From Alopecurus myosuroides (Eukaryota; Streptophyta; Magnoliopsida; Poales; Poaceae), in the NCBI GenBank assembly GCA_028641055.1, contig CM054060.1, positions 244,417,540 to 244,481,539 on the forward strand: 64,000 bases of DNA, in the 5' to 3' direction. The first letter of the stretch is position 1; each line of letters starts with the position of its first letter. A model generated the notes under the pieces. It saw nothing but the letters and a program-made list of their open reading frames with translations. It had not been told where the DNA came from and made no database searches. Below, one piece after another: positions 1-11,649 of this stretch. Made by a program: the position numbers and the translations under genes.

Positions 1-533
1 ATTGATCGATTGAGAGTCGGACTCCAATCGTGTCCAAGTCGCCATGAGCCTGCAGGGTCGCACACTTAAGAGCGGGAGCAAATATTGGTTGGGTTGGACC
101 CGAACCGGAAATGGACTGAATTAGTGAGTCGGACTCACAGAGGGAATGGGCCACAAGTGTTGTGCAGCCCATTACCATACGCTATATAAAGAGGGGCGCA
201 GGTTGCCCAGCAGGCACGTTGGTCCACTCTCCCATGCGTTGGGAACCCTAGCCCCACTCAGTCCAGCCGCCGCACCGGACCTAGCAGTCCGCCGTCGGAG
301 CTCCTCCTCGTACGTGTGGATACCGGCAGAGGTGCTGTACGTTCAGCACTTCGACGTTCGAGGGATTGGATCGGTCGGACCGGATCGTGGGACTGCACTG
401 TCCCGACCAGACGCGCTACATCGATAATCCGCACCTGCGCGTCTAGTGGTAATACTCGTGGCCTTCTACCTCGGCTAGATCTTGGGAGTACCGCGTAGGA
501 AAAGTTTTTCGTTTATCTATACACGACCCAACA
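1..533 (+). repeat. Copia 5' LTR, right-hand 533 bp
   Basis: It aligns without gaps to 6552-7084, with three transitions in 533 bp (0.56%). It ends in CCAACA immediately before the primer-binding site. Its left 803 bp are outside the window. Confidence 0.95.
183..190 (+). promoter_or_regulatory. TATA box of the copia 5' LTR
   Basis: TATATAAA is followed by a GC-richer stretch, the usual layout of the U3/R promoter in copia LTRs. The same box lies at 6734-6741 in the 3' LTR. Transcription would start roughly 30 bp downstream. Confidence 0.7.
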
Positions 534-534
534 G

Positions 535-546
535 TGGTATCAGAGC
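535..546 (+). other. Copia primer-binding site
   Basis: TGGTATCAGAGC, complementary to the 3' end of plant initiator-Met tRNA, begins one base after the LTR terminal CA. It primes minus-strand DNA synthesis. Confidence 0.9.
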
Positions 547-1771
547 GGTAGCTTCTGGTATTAGGCCCGAGATCCGTACATATGTGATATGTAGTTAGCG
601 TTAGATGTGATCTAATTGCTGTTTTGGTGGTCGGTCTATGAGATAGATCGGTTTTGTACAAGGTTGATTGGATCAATCGTACTCGGGGTTAATGGATGAT
701 CTGGTTTCCGTGATCATACTGCTAAGGTCGTGGAACAACTTACCCCTACCGGTCGGTTTCCGCCATCGGGGTATACCGTGACACATAAATCCAGTTGCGG
801 TGATCGAAGATCAAAGAGTTTGGTCGAGTCGTCCTGTCGTCCTGTCGTAGCGCCTTAGATGTCGTTGCGAGTTTCACAACGCCGGTAGATATCGTATCTA
901 TGCATAACTTGTTTTTGCAGGAAGTTGTGAATGGTATGGCTTATGTGCATGTGATGTGTGTAATCCATACATGATCTGCGTATCATGTTTTTTGTCAGCC
1001 GGCTGGAGCCTAGGTGCTGTCATTTTATTGTATACCGGCCTGCGTGTCGGATTCTCTATGTAAATTTCATTTACTTAGCTAGTGTAGCTTGTTGGAGAAC
1101 CCGGAAGGCATGCAAGTCGATGTACAAGTCGGCTACATGGAGTAAGATGGCACGTGACAAGAGTTGGCACGAGTCGACTTACAAGCTTCGTGGAGATGGA
1201 GATCACCATGAAGAGAGCCATACCATTTCACATTATAATTGCTTTATTTGTGTTATTGTTATGCCTCTATTTACCTCTATTTGGATAGTTGGTAGATTCT
1301 TTAATCCCTCAAAGAAGGTCTAGTCGGTCGCCCCGCCAGTGCTGCACCATCACAAGTCGGACATTCTTGGTAGTGGGCTCATAAAATTGAGGTGCTACCA
1401 ATTCTTTCCGGTTAGGTGGGTTTGAGTCGGACTCTTACACGCAGAAGCACTTGGTAATCTAGACGAGTCCATCACAACGGTTGTGGGGCTCGGGGCGAGG
1501 TAGGTTGGGAGCCGGGGCATGTGATGTCACCCAACTAACAGGAGTCGTATAGAGATACGATTGGCAAGGTGTTGCCTACCTAGATCACTTGACGGCTAGC
1601 GGTGATGCTAAAGCTCACTAGTCGGCTTGCTTATTTAGGGTCCTGAATCACTTAGCAACCATCGGAGGGATGTTGGTTCTAGTGGGAGCATAAGTATTAA
1701 AACGTTTAATATGCCTGCTCTTTTATGAATACATGTCTTAAGTGTTTTTGCGTATTTTCTGTTGTAGATCA
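547..1771 (+). other. Copia untranslated leader
   Basis: About 1.2 kb between the primer site and the gag start contains no convincing coding frame. It ends in a pyrimidine-rich stretch and TAG just before the gag ATG, which resembles a 3' splice site. Long leaders are usual in BARE/Angela elements and hold packaging signals, none of which I can place. Confidence 0.6.
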
Positions 1772-4700
1772 ATGGCACCTAGCAACCTTCCTCAGTTGTC
1801 CACTTTTGCGTTGAGGTCAATCCTAGAGAAAGATAAGCTTAATGGAATTAATTTCACCAACTGGTATCGTAATCTGAGGATAGTCCTCAAGCATGACAAG
1901 AAAGAACATGTTCTAGAAACTCCACTTCCAGAAGAGCCTGATGATGATGCGACTGTCGCCGTCACAAATGCCTACCGTAAGACTAGAGATGAGTCTACGG
2001 AGATTAGCTGTCTTATGCTTGCACACATGGAACCGGACTTGCAGCAGCAGTTCGAAAATGTTGAGGCCTACGATATGATCGAAAGCCTCAAAAGTATGTT
2101 CCAGGCTCAAGCAAGGACTGAGAGGTATCAAGTCTCTCAAGCTTTGCTTGGCTGTAAGCTGAAAGACGGCGATCCACTGAGTCCGCATGTAATCAAGATG
2201 ATTGGTTACATACAGTCTTTGGATCGCTTGGGCTTCTCAATTAAAGAAGAGATCGCCACTGATATAATTCTGAACTCTCTTCCTAGTGCGTATGGTCCGT
2301 TCATCTCGAACTATCATATGCATGGTATGGATAAGAGTATCACTGAATTACATGGGATGCTCAAAACGGCAGAGGCTGATATCAAGAAAGGCGCCAGTCA
2401 AGTGTTGATGGTGCAGAATAAGGCTAAGTTCAAGAAGAGTTCTTGGACTAAGAAGAAGAAGGATAAGTCAGGAGGTAGCGCCCATGGCCCTGTCCAGAGT
2501 GCTTCCTCAAAGACTAAGCCTTCTCCTACAGCCGGAGCCAATTGCTTCTATTGCAAGCAGGATGGCCACTGGAAGAGGAACTGCACCAAGTATTTGGCTA
2601 ACAAGGCCAAGAGTGGAGGTATGACTTCCGACTCAGGTACACTTGTGTGCAATGTTATAGACATTTATCTTGCTGATGCACCTAATAGTTCTTGGGTATA
2701 TGATACCGGATCAGTCATTCACATTTGCAACTCGTTGCAGGGGCTGGTAAGAACTAGGAGCGTGGCAAGAGGAGAGGTTGACATTCGGGTTGGCAACAAG
2801 GCGAGAGTCGCTGCGTTGGAAGTCGGCACGATGCAACTTCATTTACCTTCAGGATTTATTTTGGAACTAAATAATTGTTATTATGTTCCAGCGCTTAGTC
2901 GAAACATTATTTCCGCCTCATGTTTGATGAGACAAGGTTATGAGTCGAATATTAAGAATAATGGTTGTTCTTTATATTTGAAAGATATGTTTCATGGCTT
3001 TGCACCCGTTCAGAACGGGTTATTTATTTTAAATCTTGATAGTGAATCGGTCTATAACATAAATGTTAAAAGGTTGAAACCAAATGATCTGAATATGACT
3101 TACTTTTGGCACTGTCGGCTTGGTCATATAAGTTGGAAGCGCATGAAGAAGCTCCATGATGATGGACTTCTAACTTCGTTTGACTTAGAGTCATTCGAGA
3201 CATGCGAATCATGCCTACTAGGCAAGATGACCAAGACACCTTTTGCAAGGAGTTGTGAAAGGGCGTCCGACTTGTTGGAACTAATACATAGTGATGTATG
3301 TGGACCAATGAGCACGACAGCCAGAGGTGGTTATGAGTACTTCATTACCTTCACTGATGATTTGAGTAGGTATGGATATATCTATTTAATGAAACACAAA
3401 TCGGAAGCCTTTGAAAAGTTCAAGGAATTCCAGAATGAGGTACAAAATCAGCTCGGCAAGAAAATAAAGTTTCTACGGTCGGACCGTGGAGGCGAGTACA
3501 TGAGCCATGAGTTTGATGACCATCTAAAGAGTTGTGGAATAGTTCCTCAACTCACTCCGCCGGGTACACCGCAGAGAAACGGTGTATCGGAACGGAGAAA
3601 TCGGACCTTGTTGGACATGGTACGATCAATGATGAGTCGGACAGATCTACCTTTATCATTTTGGGGTTATTGTCTAGAAACTGCAGCTTTCACACTAAAC
3701 AGAGTACCATCAAAGTCAGTAGAGAAGACACCACATGAGATGTGGACTGGTAAAAAGCCAAGTTTGTCTTTTCTAAAGATTTGGGGTTGTGAAGCATTTG
3801 TCAAGCGACTTCAGTCGGACAAGCTCACGCCCAAGTCGGATAAGTGTATTTTCGTGGGGTATCCGAGGGAAACCTTGGGGTACTACTTCTACAACCGGGA
3901 AGAGGGCAAAGTGTTTGTCGCTCGGAATGGTGTCTTCCTTGAGAAAGAGTTTCTCAGTCGGGAAGTCAGTGGGAGCACAGTGCAACTCGAAGAAATTCGA
4001 GAGGAACCGGCTAGGGGCGAGTCGGCGAACGCCTTGGAGGCTGAGCCGGTCGTGGTACCTACACCGGTAACAGCACCTGAACCACGGAGATCTGCCAGAT
4101 TACAGAGTGCTCGAGATGTTTTACTGTTAGACAGTAATGAGCCGGCAACTTATTCGGAAGCGATGGTGGGATCTGATTCCGAGTCATGGCTTGGAGCCAT
4201 GAGATCCGAGTTAAAGTCCATGGATGAAAACCAAGTTTGGAATTTGGTTGATCTGCCTGACGGTGCAAGACCCGTCGAGTGCAAATGGGTCTTTAAGAAG
4301 AAAATTGATATGGATGGAAATATTTCCGTCTATAAAGCACGACTTGTCGCGAAGGGGTTCCGACAGGTTCAAGGAGTTGACTACGACGAGACATTCTCGC
4401 CTGTAGCGATGCTTAAATCAATTCGGATCATGTTAGCTATAGCAGCCTATTTCGACTATGAGATATGGCAGATGGATGTCAAGACGGCTTTCCTTAATGG
4501 AAATTTAACTGAGGACGTGTATATGATACAGCCCGAAGGTTTTGTCGATCCAGCTAATGCTGACAAGGTATGCAAACTTCAGAAATCCATTTATGGGTTG
4601 AAGCAAGCATCTCGGAGTTGGAACATTCGCTTTGATGAGGTTGTCAAATCGTTTGGCTTCATCAAGAGCGATCATGATTCTTGTTTATACAAGAAGTTTA

Positions 4701-5713
4701 GTGGGAGCAAAGTAAACTTTCTAATCTTATATGTGGATGACATATTGCTGATTGGAAATGATGTCATGATGTTGCAAGAAACCAAAGAGTCATTGGAAAG
4801 GAGTTTCTCAATGAAGGATTTGGGTGAGGCAACTTACATATTAGGAATCAGGATCTATAGATATAGATCCAGGCGGCTCATTGGATTGAGTCAGAGTACT
4901 TATCTGGACAAGGTTTTGAAGAAATTCAAAATGGAAGAGTCCAAGAAGGGATTCTTACCGATGTCCCATGGCATAAAACTTAGCAAGACTCAGTGTCCTT
5001 CGACAACTGATGAGCGAAGTCGGATGAGTGTGATCCCGTATGCTTCGGCAATCGGATCCATCATGTATGCCATGATTTGTACTAGGCCAGATGTTTCCTA
5101 TGCTCTAAGTGTTACGAGCAGATACCAGGCTGACCCTGGCGAAGCCCACTGGGCAGCGGTTAAAAACATCCTTAAGTATTTGAGAAATACTAAGGAAATG
5201 TTCCTGGTTTATGGAGGTGATGAGGAATTCAGTGTAAAGGGTTACACGGATGCGAGTTATCTCACCGACTCAGATGATTCTCGTTCGCAATCGGGATACG
5301 TGTTCGTAATGAACGGAGGAGCTGTGAGCTGGAAGAGTTCCAAGCAAGATACGGTGTCTACATCTACAACAGAGGCTGAGTATATTGCTGCCTCAGAGGC
5401 GGCAAAGGAAGCTGTTTGGATCAGGAACCTCCTGATTGATCTTGGTGTGGTTCAGGGCGCGTCCAATCCTTTGGACGTATATTGTGACAACAATGGTGCT
5501 ATCGCACAGGCCAAGGAACCTAGACAACACCAGAAGAACAAACATATACTCATGCGGTACCACCTCATTCGCCAGTTTGTCGAACAAGGTGATATCAAGT
5601 TATGCAAAGTACACACGGATGCAAACATTGCAGATCCGTTGACAAAGGCGCTACCACAGCCTAAGCATGAGGCGCACACGAGAGGTATGGGCATTAGATG
5701 CCTAGGCATATGA
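1772..5713 (+). CDS. Copia gag-pol polyprotein
   Basis: This single open frame of 1313 codons encodes the element's capsid and enzymes. I chose the ATG at 1772 (AATGG context) over the upstream in-frame one at 1742, which lies in the pyrimidine-rich end of the leader. The gag part comes first, followed by a CX2CX4HX4C zinc knuckle at about residues 258-271. The aspartic protease motif DTGS is at about 311. The GAG-pre-integrase segment and then integrase follow, with a D508-D571-E607 triad (DD35E). Reverse transcriptase has YVDD at about 987-990, and RNase H runs from about residue 1155 with its aspartate near 1160. The order protease-integrase-RT-RNase H defines Ty1/copia. No stop or frameshift is visible, so the polyprotein may be functional. 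Expression is probably from the LTR TATA box. Confidence 0.95.
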   Translation: MAPSNLPQLSTFALRSILEKDKLNGINFTNWYRNLRIVLKHDKKEHVLETPLPEEPDDDATVAVTNAYRKTRDESTEISCLMLAHMEPDLQQQFENVEAYDMIESLKSMFQAQARTERYQVSQALLGCKLKDGDPLSPHVIKMIGYIQSLDRLGFSIKEEIATDIILNSLPSAYGPFISNYHMHGMDKSITELHGMLKTAEADIKKGASQVLMVQNKAKFKKSSWTKKKKDKSGGSAHGPVQSASSKTKPSPTAGANCFYCKQDGHWKRNCTKYLANKAKSGGMTSDSGTLVCNVIDIYLADAPNSSWVYDTGSVIHICNSLQGLVRTRSVARGEVDIRVGNKARVAALEVGTMQLHLPSGFILELNNCYYVPALSRNIISASCLMRQGYESNIKNNGCSLYLKDMFHGFAPVQNGLFILNLDSESVYNINVKRLKPNDLNMTYFWHCRLGHISWKRMKKLHDDGLLTSFDLESFETCESCLLGKMTKTPFARSCERASDLLELIHSDVCGPMSTTARGGYEYFITFTDDLSRYGYIYLMKHKSEAFEKFKEFQNEVQNQLGKKIKFLRSDRGGEYMSHEFDDHLKSCGIVPQLTPPGTPQRNGVSERRNRTLLDMVRSMMSRTDLPLSFWGYCLETAAFTLNRVPSKSVEKTPHEMWTGKKPSLSFLKIWGCEAFVKRLQSDKLTPKSDKCIFVGYPRETLGYYFYNREEGKVFVARNGVFLEKEFLSREVSGSTVQLEEIREEPARGESANALEAEPVVVPTPVTAPEPRRSARLQSARDVLLLDSNEPATYSEAMVGSDSESWLGAMRSELKSMDENQVWNLVDLPDGARPVECKWVFKKKIDMDGNISVYKARLVAKGFRQVQGVDYDETFSPVAMLKSIRIMLAIAAYFDYEIWQMDVKTAFLNGNLTEDVYMIQPEGFVDPANADKVCKLQKSIYGLKQASRSWNIRFDEVVKSFGFIKSDHDSCLYKKFSGSKVNFLILYVDDILLIGNDVMMLQETKESLERSFSMKDLGEATYILGIRIYRYRSRRLIGLSQSTYLDKVLKKFKMEESKKGFLPMSHGIKLSKTQCPSTTDERSRMSVIPYASAIGSIMYAMICTRPDVSYALSVTSRYQADPGEAHWAAVKNILKYLRNTKEMFLVYGGDEEFSVKGYTDASYLTDSDDSRSQSGYVFVMNGGAVSWKSSKQDTVSTSTTEAEYIAASEAAKEAVWIRNLLIDLGVVQGASNPLDVYCDNNGAIAQAKEPRQHQKNKHILMRYHLIRQFVEQGDIKLCKVHTDANIADPLTKALPQPKHEAHTRGMGIRCLGI

Positions 5714-5731
5714 TGCCAGGATGATTGACTC

Positions 5732-5748
5732 TAGTGCAAGTGAGAGAC
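5732..5748 (+). other. Copia polypurine tract
   Basis: The purine-rich run GCAAGTGAGAGAC lies directly before the 3' LTR start TGTTGGGAAT. It is the expected plus-strand primer and resembles the conserved tract of Angela-type elements. Confidence 0.75.
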
Positions 5749-7084
5749 TGTTGGGAATATGCCCTAGAGGCAATCATGTATGATGTAATTCCCACTGTAT
5801 TCATAAAGTTATTAAGTTGTCCTTGTTTTGAACATCTGATACATGTCATTGAATATGTGATTCGATTGTGGAACCATGTATTCATGTTGTTCATACTAGA
5901 TTGTCCTTGGTCATTTAGGTTGTGCTGGACACACACCCTAGACTAATGTAAGTGTTGGCTGATGACACAGTTCCACTTGTCATGGGCATGGTGATGCCAT
6001 TCCAACGTTCACGGACTTGGCTAAAGAGTTTAGCAAGTCGGACTGACCCATATTGAGATGCAACAATCAAGTCGTCATTTGCACGTCTCAATCAATGTAA
6101 TCCTTAGACCTGAGGTTGTCGCACAATCCGAGTTGTGGATCACCGACTTAGGTTCTGTCAAACGTTGTTCTGTGACAAGGCAACTATAAAGGCAGAGTTC
6201 GGGTCGAATGAGAAGCAAGCTGCGTGATGTGGATAATCAAGATGGGATTTTGCCCCTCCGAATGGAGAGATATTCTCTGGGCCCTCTCGAGTGATATGAT
6301 TCAGTAAGCATGGCCATGCGCAACTCAGTTAAGTGTTAACTGTGTCTGTTGGCTAAGAGTTAGTCAGGTGAATCACATATCATGGATCGAGAAGAGAGTT
6401 GAGCTATTTAAGGGATGACGATAAATCGCCTATAGCTCGACAAGGTATATCGTGAGGCAAAAGGGACTAAGATGAATATCACATTGAAAGGTATGTCGTC
6501 ATGACTCAATGGGACTTGGGAGTCGGCACGTTCTGCTAGGAGCCGCTACCGATTGATCGATTGAGAGTCGGACTCCAATCGTGTCCAAGTCGCCATGAGC
6601 CTGCAGGGTCGCACACTTAAGAGCGGGAGCAAATATTGGTTGGGTTGGACCCGAACCGGAAATGGACTGAATTAGTGAGTCGGACTCACAGAGGGAATGG
6701 GCCACAAGTGTTGTGCAGCCCATTACCATACGCTATATAAAGAGGGGCGCAGGTTGCCCAGCGGGCACGTTGGTCCACTCTCCCATGCGTTGGGAACCCT
6801 AGCCCCACTCAGTCCAGCCGCCGCACCGGACCTAGCAGTCCGCCGTCGGAGCTCCTCCTCGTACGTGTGGATACCGGCAGAGGTGCTGTACGTTCAGCAC
6901 TTCGACGTTCGAGGGATTGGATCGGTCGGACCGGATCGTGGGACTGCACTGCCCCGACCAGACGCGCTACATCGATAATCCGCACCTGCGCGTCTAGTGG
7001 TAATACTCGTGGCCTTCTACCTCGGCTAGATCTTGGGAGTACCGCGTAGGAAAAGTTTTTCGTTTATCTATACGCGACCCAACA
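5749..7084 (+). repeat. Copia 3' LTR, complete
   Basis: This 1336-bp LTR runs from TGTTGGGAAT to CCAACA. Its last 533 bp match window positions 1-533. Its TATA box is at 6734-6741. The flank from 7085 onward is old gypsy-type LTR sequence. Confidence 0.93.
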
Positions 7085-8173
7085 CCATGCATCTATGATG
7101 TGTTAGCCTGATGTTTGGAAATTGTCTGAGTGGTTGCCTTAGCATGCGTATGATACTTATATTATTTGTTGTGCTAGTGTTGTTGTTGTGCTTAGGAGTA
7201 TATTTTGAACTAAGCATTCAACTTAATCATGAGCTTGTTTGGTGACAATTGCTTATGTGTTGTTAATGCCCACTGCCATGGGTATTGCTTAGATTGATTG
7301 TTGGTATTTTAGCAACCTCACCTTTTGCACCCACAAGCTATATTTTTAGCTTCTTAAATATTTGATTATGAGAATGATACACCCACTCCCTAGGTGATAT
7401 TTTAATGTGTGGGATATGGTTTTCTAAACCATATGTTTGTCTGACGATAGTTTTGTACCTGAAGAGCTATGTGAGATAGATTTCTCGATAACGTTCGAGT
7501 AATTGCACTAGTATAATTTTTCTTGCTGTAGGTGTTATTTAGTTAAGTTGTTTGACCCTTAGATCTGAGGGTGTGTCTTTTATTCTTTTACGACGCTAGA
7601 AAACGAAGAAGAAGAAGCAGCAGTTGTGGAGCTGTGCGTTAAGTTCAAACTACTTCAAGGCCAGGGACACTGAGAGCATTAAGGCAAGCCATCCTGATGC
7701 TTGTTGTTATACTACACTTATTATTATGTATCATGCATGTTTTACTTCTGAAAAGTTTTACAAAAAAAAACTTGATTTCCAAAAACTATTTTTGAGTGAA
7801 CATTACTGTTATAAATATTATATATCATTATTACGCCAGTAGTTGATATTTGGTGTTACTAAGCCCATAGCCACCATATGGTATTTATTACCACTAAAAT
7901 TATAAGTCCCTAGCGGACATCCTAAAAATATTTTTTTTACAAAACAAAGGCTTTATGGAAAACCCCGGTGGAAAGGCGAAGCCTTATTCACCGGAGGATT
8001 GTGGAAGTGGTCACTTTTGGGAAAAACGTGTTTTTCAAAAATGACACATAACCTAGTCTTCGCCGGACAACCTTTACCGTACTGCCACTTTACCCCAACA
8101 TGGGAACAGGGCTTAACTTGAAGTTTGTTCTTGTTAGTGTGTGTTCTATCTCAATTTGCTATAAGGGTGTGAC
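7085..8173 (+). repeat. Old gypsy-type LTR, first fragment
   Basis: Read on the plus strand this matches, with many differences, the reverse complement of roughly 9330-10420, the end portion of the long LTR described below. It is therefore part of an older LTR of the same family in the opposite orientation. The copia element cuts it on the left and the 15.5-kb element interrupts it on the right. The same LTR continues at 23638 and 38951. Confidence 0.8.
8169..8173 (+). repeat. Target-site duplication GTGAC, left copy
   Basis: GTGAC directly precedes the left terminus TGTAAGG at 8174. The identical GTGAC at 23633-23637 directly follows the right terminus at 23632, proving the element borders. 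Confidence 0.9.
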
Positions 8174-8456
8174 TGTAAGGTCCGCCCTTCGAAACACTGT
8201 TCAAGGACACCTTCGATATGCATACATTCACGATCCCAGGAATTCAGTCGTGAACAACATATCAAGTTGGTACACAGATACAATATCCATTACACGGTTG
8301 CATAAATACTTACAAAAGGGGCATGGTCACTTGACCAAGCCTAAACGGATGCCACGCAGGGCAACACACAACACACACAGCGGAAGACTAAACACTCATA
8401 ACGCTATAGAGCCCAAGTCACGCATTAACCTACAGGCTGCTGACCCGGAGACGATC

Positions 8457-8594
8457 CTAGTTCACAAAGCCATCAGCTTCGTACTCCTCCTCGTTGATCT
8501 CCTTCGAAGACTCCTTCTCAAAGTCTGGCAAGTAGATACCAGGGGCGAAACCATAATGAGTACATTTGAATGTACTCAGCAAGACATCCATCAT
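8457..8594 (-). CDS. Conserved small LTR open frame, 45 codons (copy in 3' LTR)
   Basis: A 45-codon frame starts MMDVLLSTF and ends EADGFVN before a TAG stop, rich in Glu in its second half. The same frame, with the same length and stop, is open in the other LTR (17672-17809) and in the much more diverged old LTR (39591-39728). Most differences between the LTR lineages are conservative or spare the reading frame. It lies in the 3' part of the LTR, so in a transcript it would fall in the leader. Its function is unknown. Chance survival of a short frame is possible, but the three-way match makes it worth annotating. Confidence 0.45.
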   Translation of the reverse strand: MMDVLLSTFKCTHYGFAPGIYLPDFEKESSKEINEEEYEADGFVN

Positions 8595-10589
8595 GTGACT
8601 TACCAAAATGCAGGTATGCTTATATGGTGGAATAGGTAGGCTATAAATAGGGTTCACTATCAATGGTGTTCATATAGGATGACACCACAGTTGCAGTCAA
8701 ATTAATCTGTACCTTCGTTGAAGAAGGTACTTGAGAAGAAAATAATGTAGTTTTATTTCTCTTGTAGATATCACATGTACAAGAGGTTTTGTTAAACTTT
8801 TGTTTAAAAGGGAATTTACTCTTTGCAAAACTTCTTGGAATCAGTTTCCAGAATTCTTGCTTAGAGTTGAAAAGTTTTATTTGCAAAACTTTTTTTGTTT
8901 GTAAAACAACTTCTGTCTTTCCATCATCAGTACCTCCACGGTACAAGCTTTCCTTCCTTTCCGAACTTCCCGAGTTCAAAACTTCCTTTCAAAAACTCCT
9001 TTTTGAAAACATTGACACAATGCTAGCTACATGGCCATTCAACTGTCCATATCCGAGGACGCGGCTTCTTTGAAAAAGTTGTACTCTGCAGAGGTGTACA
9101 CATCCACTAGATCCAAAGCTCTGCCATGGACCACCCATGGATCGTCACAGCGATATGCAAGCACCAGAGAATTTGATCCTAACTGTCCACTCTGACACAA
9201 GCTAGTATATGCTCATTCCTTCAGATGGGTTGTCTCCCCGGCATCAGGACCCGCCCTGCCTAGTCGGGAGGCCCAGCTGTCGCATCCGGAGGGAAAATTA
9301 ATCCCACACTGTGTATGTCCCGTTTCCCTCTCCTGGCGACATTTCGGTTCAGAGAATCCGCTCCTCTATAGCACTTTGGAATAAAGCATACACTAACAAG
9401 TTCAAGCATCTAGATAGGCCCCATACCCATATAGGGGTAGAGTGGCAGTACAGTAAAGGTTGTCCGGCGAAGACTAGGTTATGTGTCATTTTTGAAAACA
9501 CCAATTTCCTAAAAATGACCACTTCCACATTCCTCCGGAGAATAAGGATCCGCCTTTTCTCCGGGTTTTCCATAAAGCCTTTGTTTCTATAGAAACACAA
9601 TTTTAAGGTGTCCACTTAGGGACTAGTATTTGTGATGGTAATGAATACCATATTGTGGCTTATGGGCTTGGTATTACCAAGTTTAACTACTGGCATGATA
9701 GTAACCTATAATAGAATAGTAGTAATAGCCACATCAAAAATGGTTTTTGATAATCAAGTTTTGGTAAAACTTCAGAGGTAAAACATGCATGATAGATAAT
9801 GATAAGTATTGTATCAGCAAGCATCGGGATGGCTTGCCTCAAGTCTCTTAATGTCCCTGGCCTTGAAGCAACTTGAACTTGACGCACAGCTCCACAACTG
9901 CTTCTTCTTCTTCTTCGCGTTCTAGCGTCGTAAAGGAAATAAAAGAAACACACTCAGGTCTAAAAGACAAACAACTAATCTAAGAAACACATACAGCAAC
10001 AAATTTTCATTCTTGAGTTCTCTCGAAACGATAACGCGAAAACTATCTCACATAACTCTCACGGTCCAAAACTGTCGTCGGGCACTATGTATGGTTTAGA
10101 AAACCATATCCCACATAATACATACCATATATGGAGTGGTGTACCACTATCATAGCAAGGTATATATAAATCTAATAATATAGCTTGTGGGTGCAAAAGG
10201 TTAGGTTGCTAAGGTAAAACAACAAGCAGAACAATACCCATGGCAGTGGGTATTACTCACCACAAGCAACTATCACTTAATGTGTTCATGGTTTTAGTTG
10301 GATGTTTTTAGTATCACAAGATACTCTTAAGCACAATCATAACACAAGTATAAACTCATGCTAAGGTAAAACACTCCAACAAAATCCAAACAACAAGCAA
10401 ACACACCACAATTGAATAGACTATTTATTCACTATGTTATTGTTTACTAGAGGTTTTGGAATCCATCAATCATGAAAAAATAGCAAACAACCAGTACCTA
10501 AAAACAAGGATAACAAGTCATAAAAATAATCTAAAACACAATCATGACTCAAGGTAATATCCCTATCAAAAACATAGAAACAGGATTGC

Positions 10590-11110
10590 ACTGATAACAC
10601 ACTAGTGTGGAAAAATCTACACAAGCATGTTATAAGAAAAACTTATATTCTACAACTATAGCACAAGAAACTAAATGATTCATGGAATCATAAAAGAAGT
10701 AATAACTTCATAAATATTCTATAATAAACTCATACACTTATGAAAATAAAAATGACAATACTAGAGATAACCACAATTCCTAGTGGTGACACTAGTTCAT
10801 CACTAGAGAAGCAAACAATGCTACTATGATGCTTAACTCTAAACAAGAAAGTCATGGTCATAAATATACATAATAACAGAAGTAACATCATCCTAAACAT
10901 GCTAGTATAGTCCTACACTAAGAAAATAAGAGGACAACAATACTAGGTAATCTCATAATCTCTAGTGGTGACACTAGTCCATCACTAGAGAAGCAAACAC
11001 CACAACAAGGAAGCATAATCTTAAACAAGAAATAAATGTATATAAACATGCCTACTAACAGCACACAAACCTTACTCATGCTAGTAAGTACTACAATAGA
11101 ATAATTTTAT
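10590..11110. repeat. Degenerate ~180-bp tandem repeats in LTR
   Basis: The block around CTAGTGGTGACACTAG recurs at 10780 and 10962 (182 bp apart). The stretch beginning ATAAAAGAAGTAAT near 10690 recurs near 10873 and more weakly near 11042. The equivalent array in the right LTR lies at about 19805-20325. Confidence 0.65.
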
Positions 11111-11649
11111 GTACACATCTATTAAGGAAGCATAAACCAATTCTAGTAATGCATGCTTTTCAAATAGATTAACTAGCAAGCAACCAAGGTATAAACTACC
11201 CAACCAGTAGCTATACACTTAAAGAAAATTTATATAAACCTTTTCAAAAATCCAAACACTCAATTTAAAATCATTCACAATCAATCTATCAATCACAAGG
11301 AATTTAGTTTATTTGCGAACAATTTAATTTAGCACTCAATAGTGAATCATTTCTTAACAAGATCCTCCTAAGGAATAGTATGCTAACAAATGGATCACAT
11401 CTAACATACTAGTAGATTCTTATAAGAAATAAACTTCTCACTTGCGTAAGTGAAAACAAACAATTATATTTTCCATGGTGGAAAATATCCTATCAACCAC
11501 ATAATTAAAACATGTTAATTTCTCACATGTGCATAGTTGGGAATTTCCATCCACAACCAATATGCAATGGGACCAGTGGGTTATGGGCCCATTTATATCA
11601 AGGTAAATGAGGTACTAAGCCTATGGTTAATCATGACAAAAACTAGTAT

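Larger units (their letters stand above)
1..7084 (+). mobile_element. Ty1/copia LTR retrotransposon, Angela/BARE-like, 5' end cut by window
   Basis: Bases 1-533 repeat as 6552-7084, so the window opens inside the 5' LTR. From left to right come the rest of the 5' LTR, an initiator-Met tRNA primer site, a long leader, one gag-pol frame in copia order (integrase before reverse transcriptase), a purine-rich tract and a complete 3' LTR. About 803 bp of the 5' LTR lies outside the window, so the target duplication cannot be checked. The element sits in an older gypsy-type LTR that continues at 7085. The intact frame and near-identical LTRs suggest a recent and possibly still autonomous insertion. 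The Angela/BARE assignment rests on general resemblance of the LTR start and coding sequence and is an inference. Confidence 0.95.

Noticed and set aside
146..498. Frames of 93 and 60 codons in the copia LTR, repeated at 6697-7049
   Set aside because: They are repeated only as LTR copies, lie across the TATA box and transcription start, and have no domain.
8100..8639. 179-codon plus-strand frame across the left LTR border
   Set aside because: It spans the junction of two insertions (8173/8174), so it cannot be an ancestral gene; the conserved frame here is on the minus strand.
9311..9953. Frames at 9311-9592, 9349-9615 and 9687-9953, repeated at 18525-19167
   Set aside because: They recur only because they are in the two LTRs. 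The old LTR shows indels breaking them, unlike the 45-codon frame.
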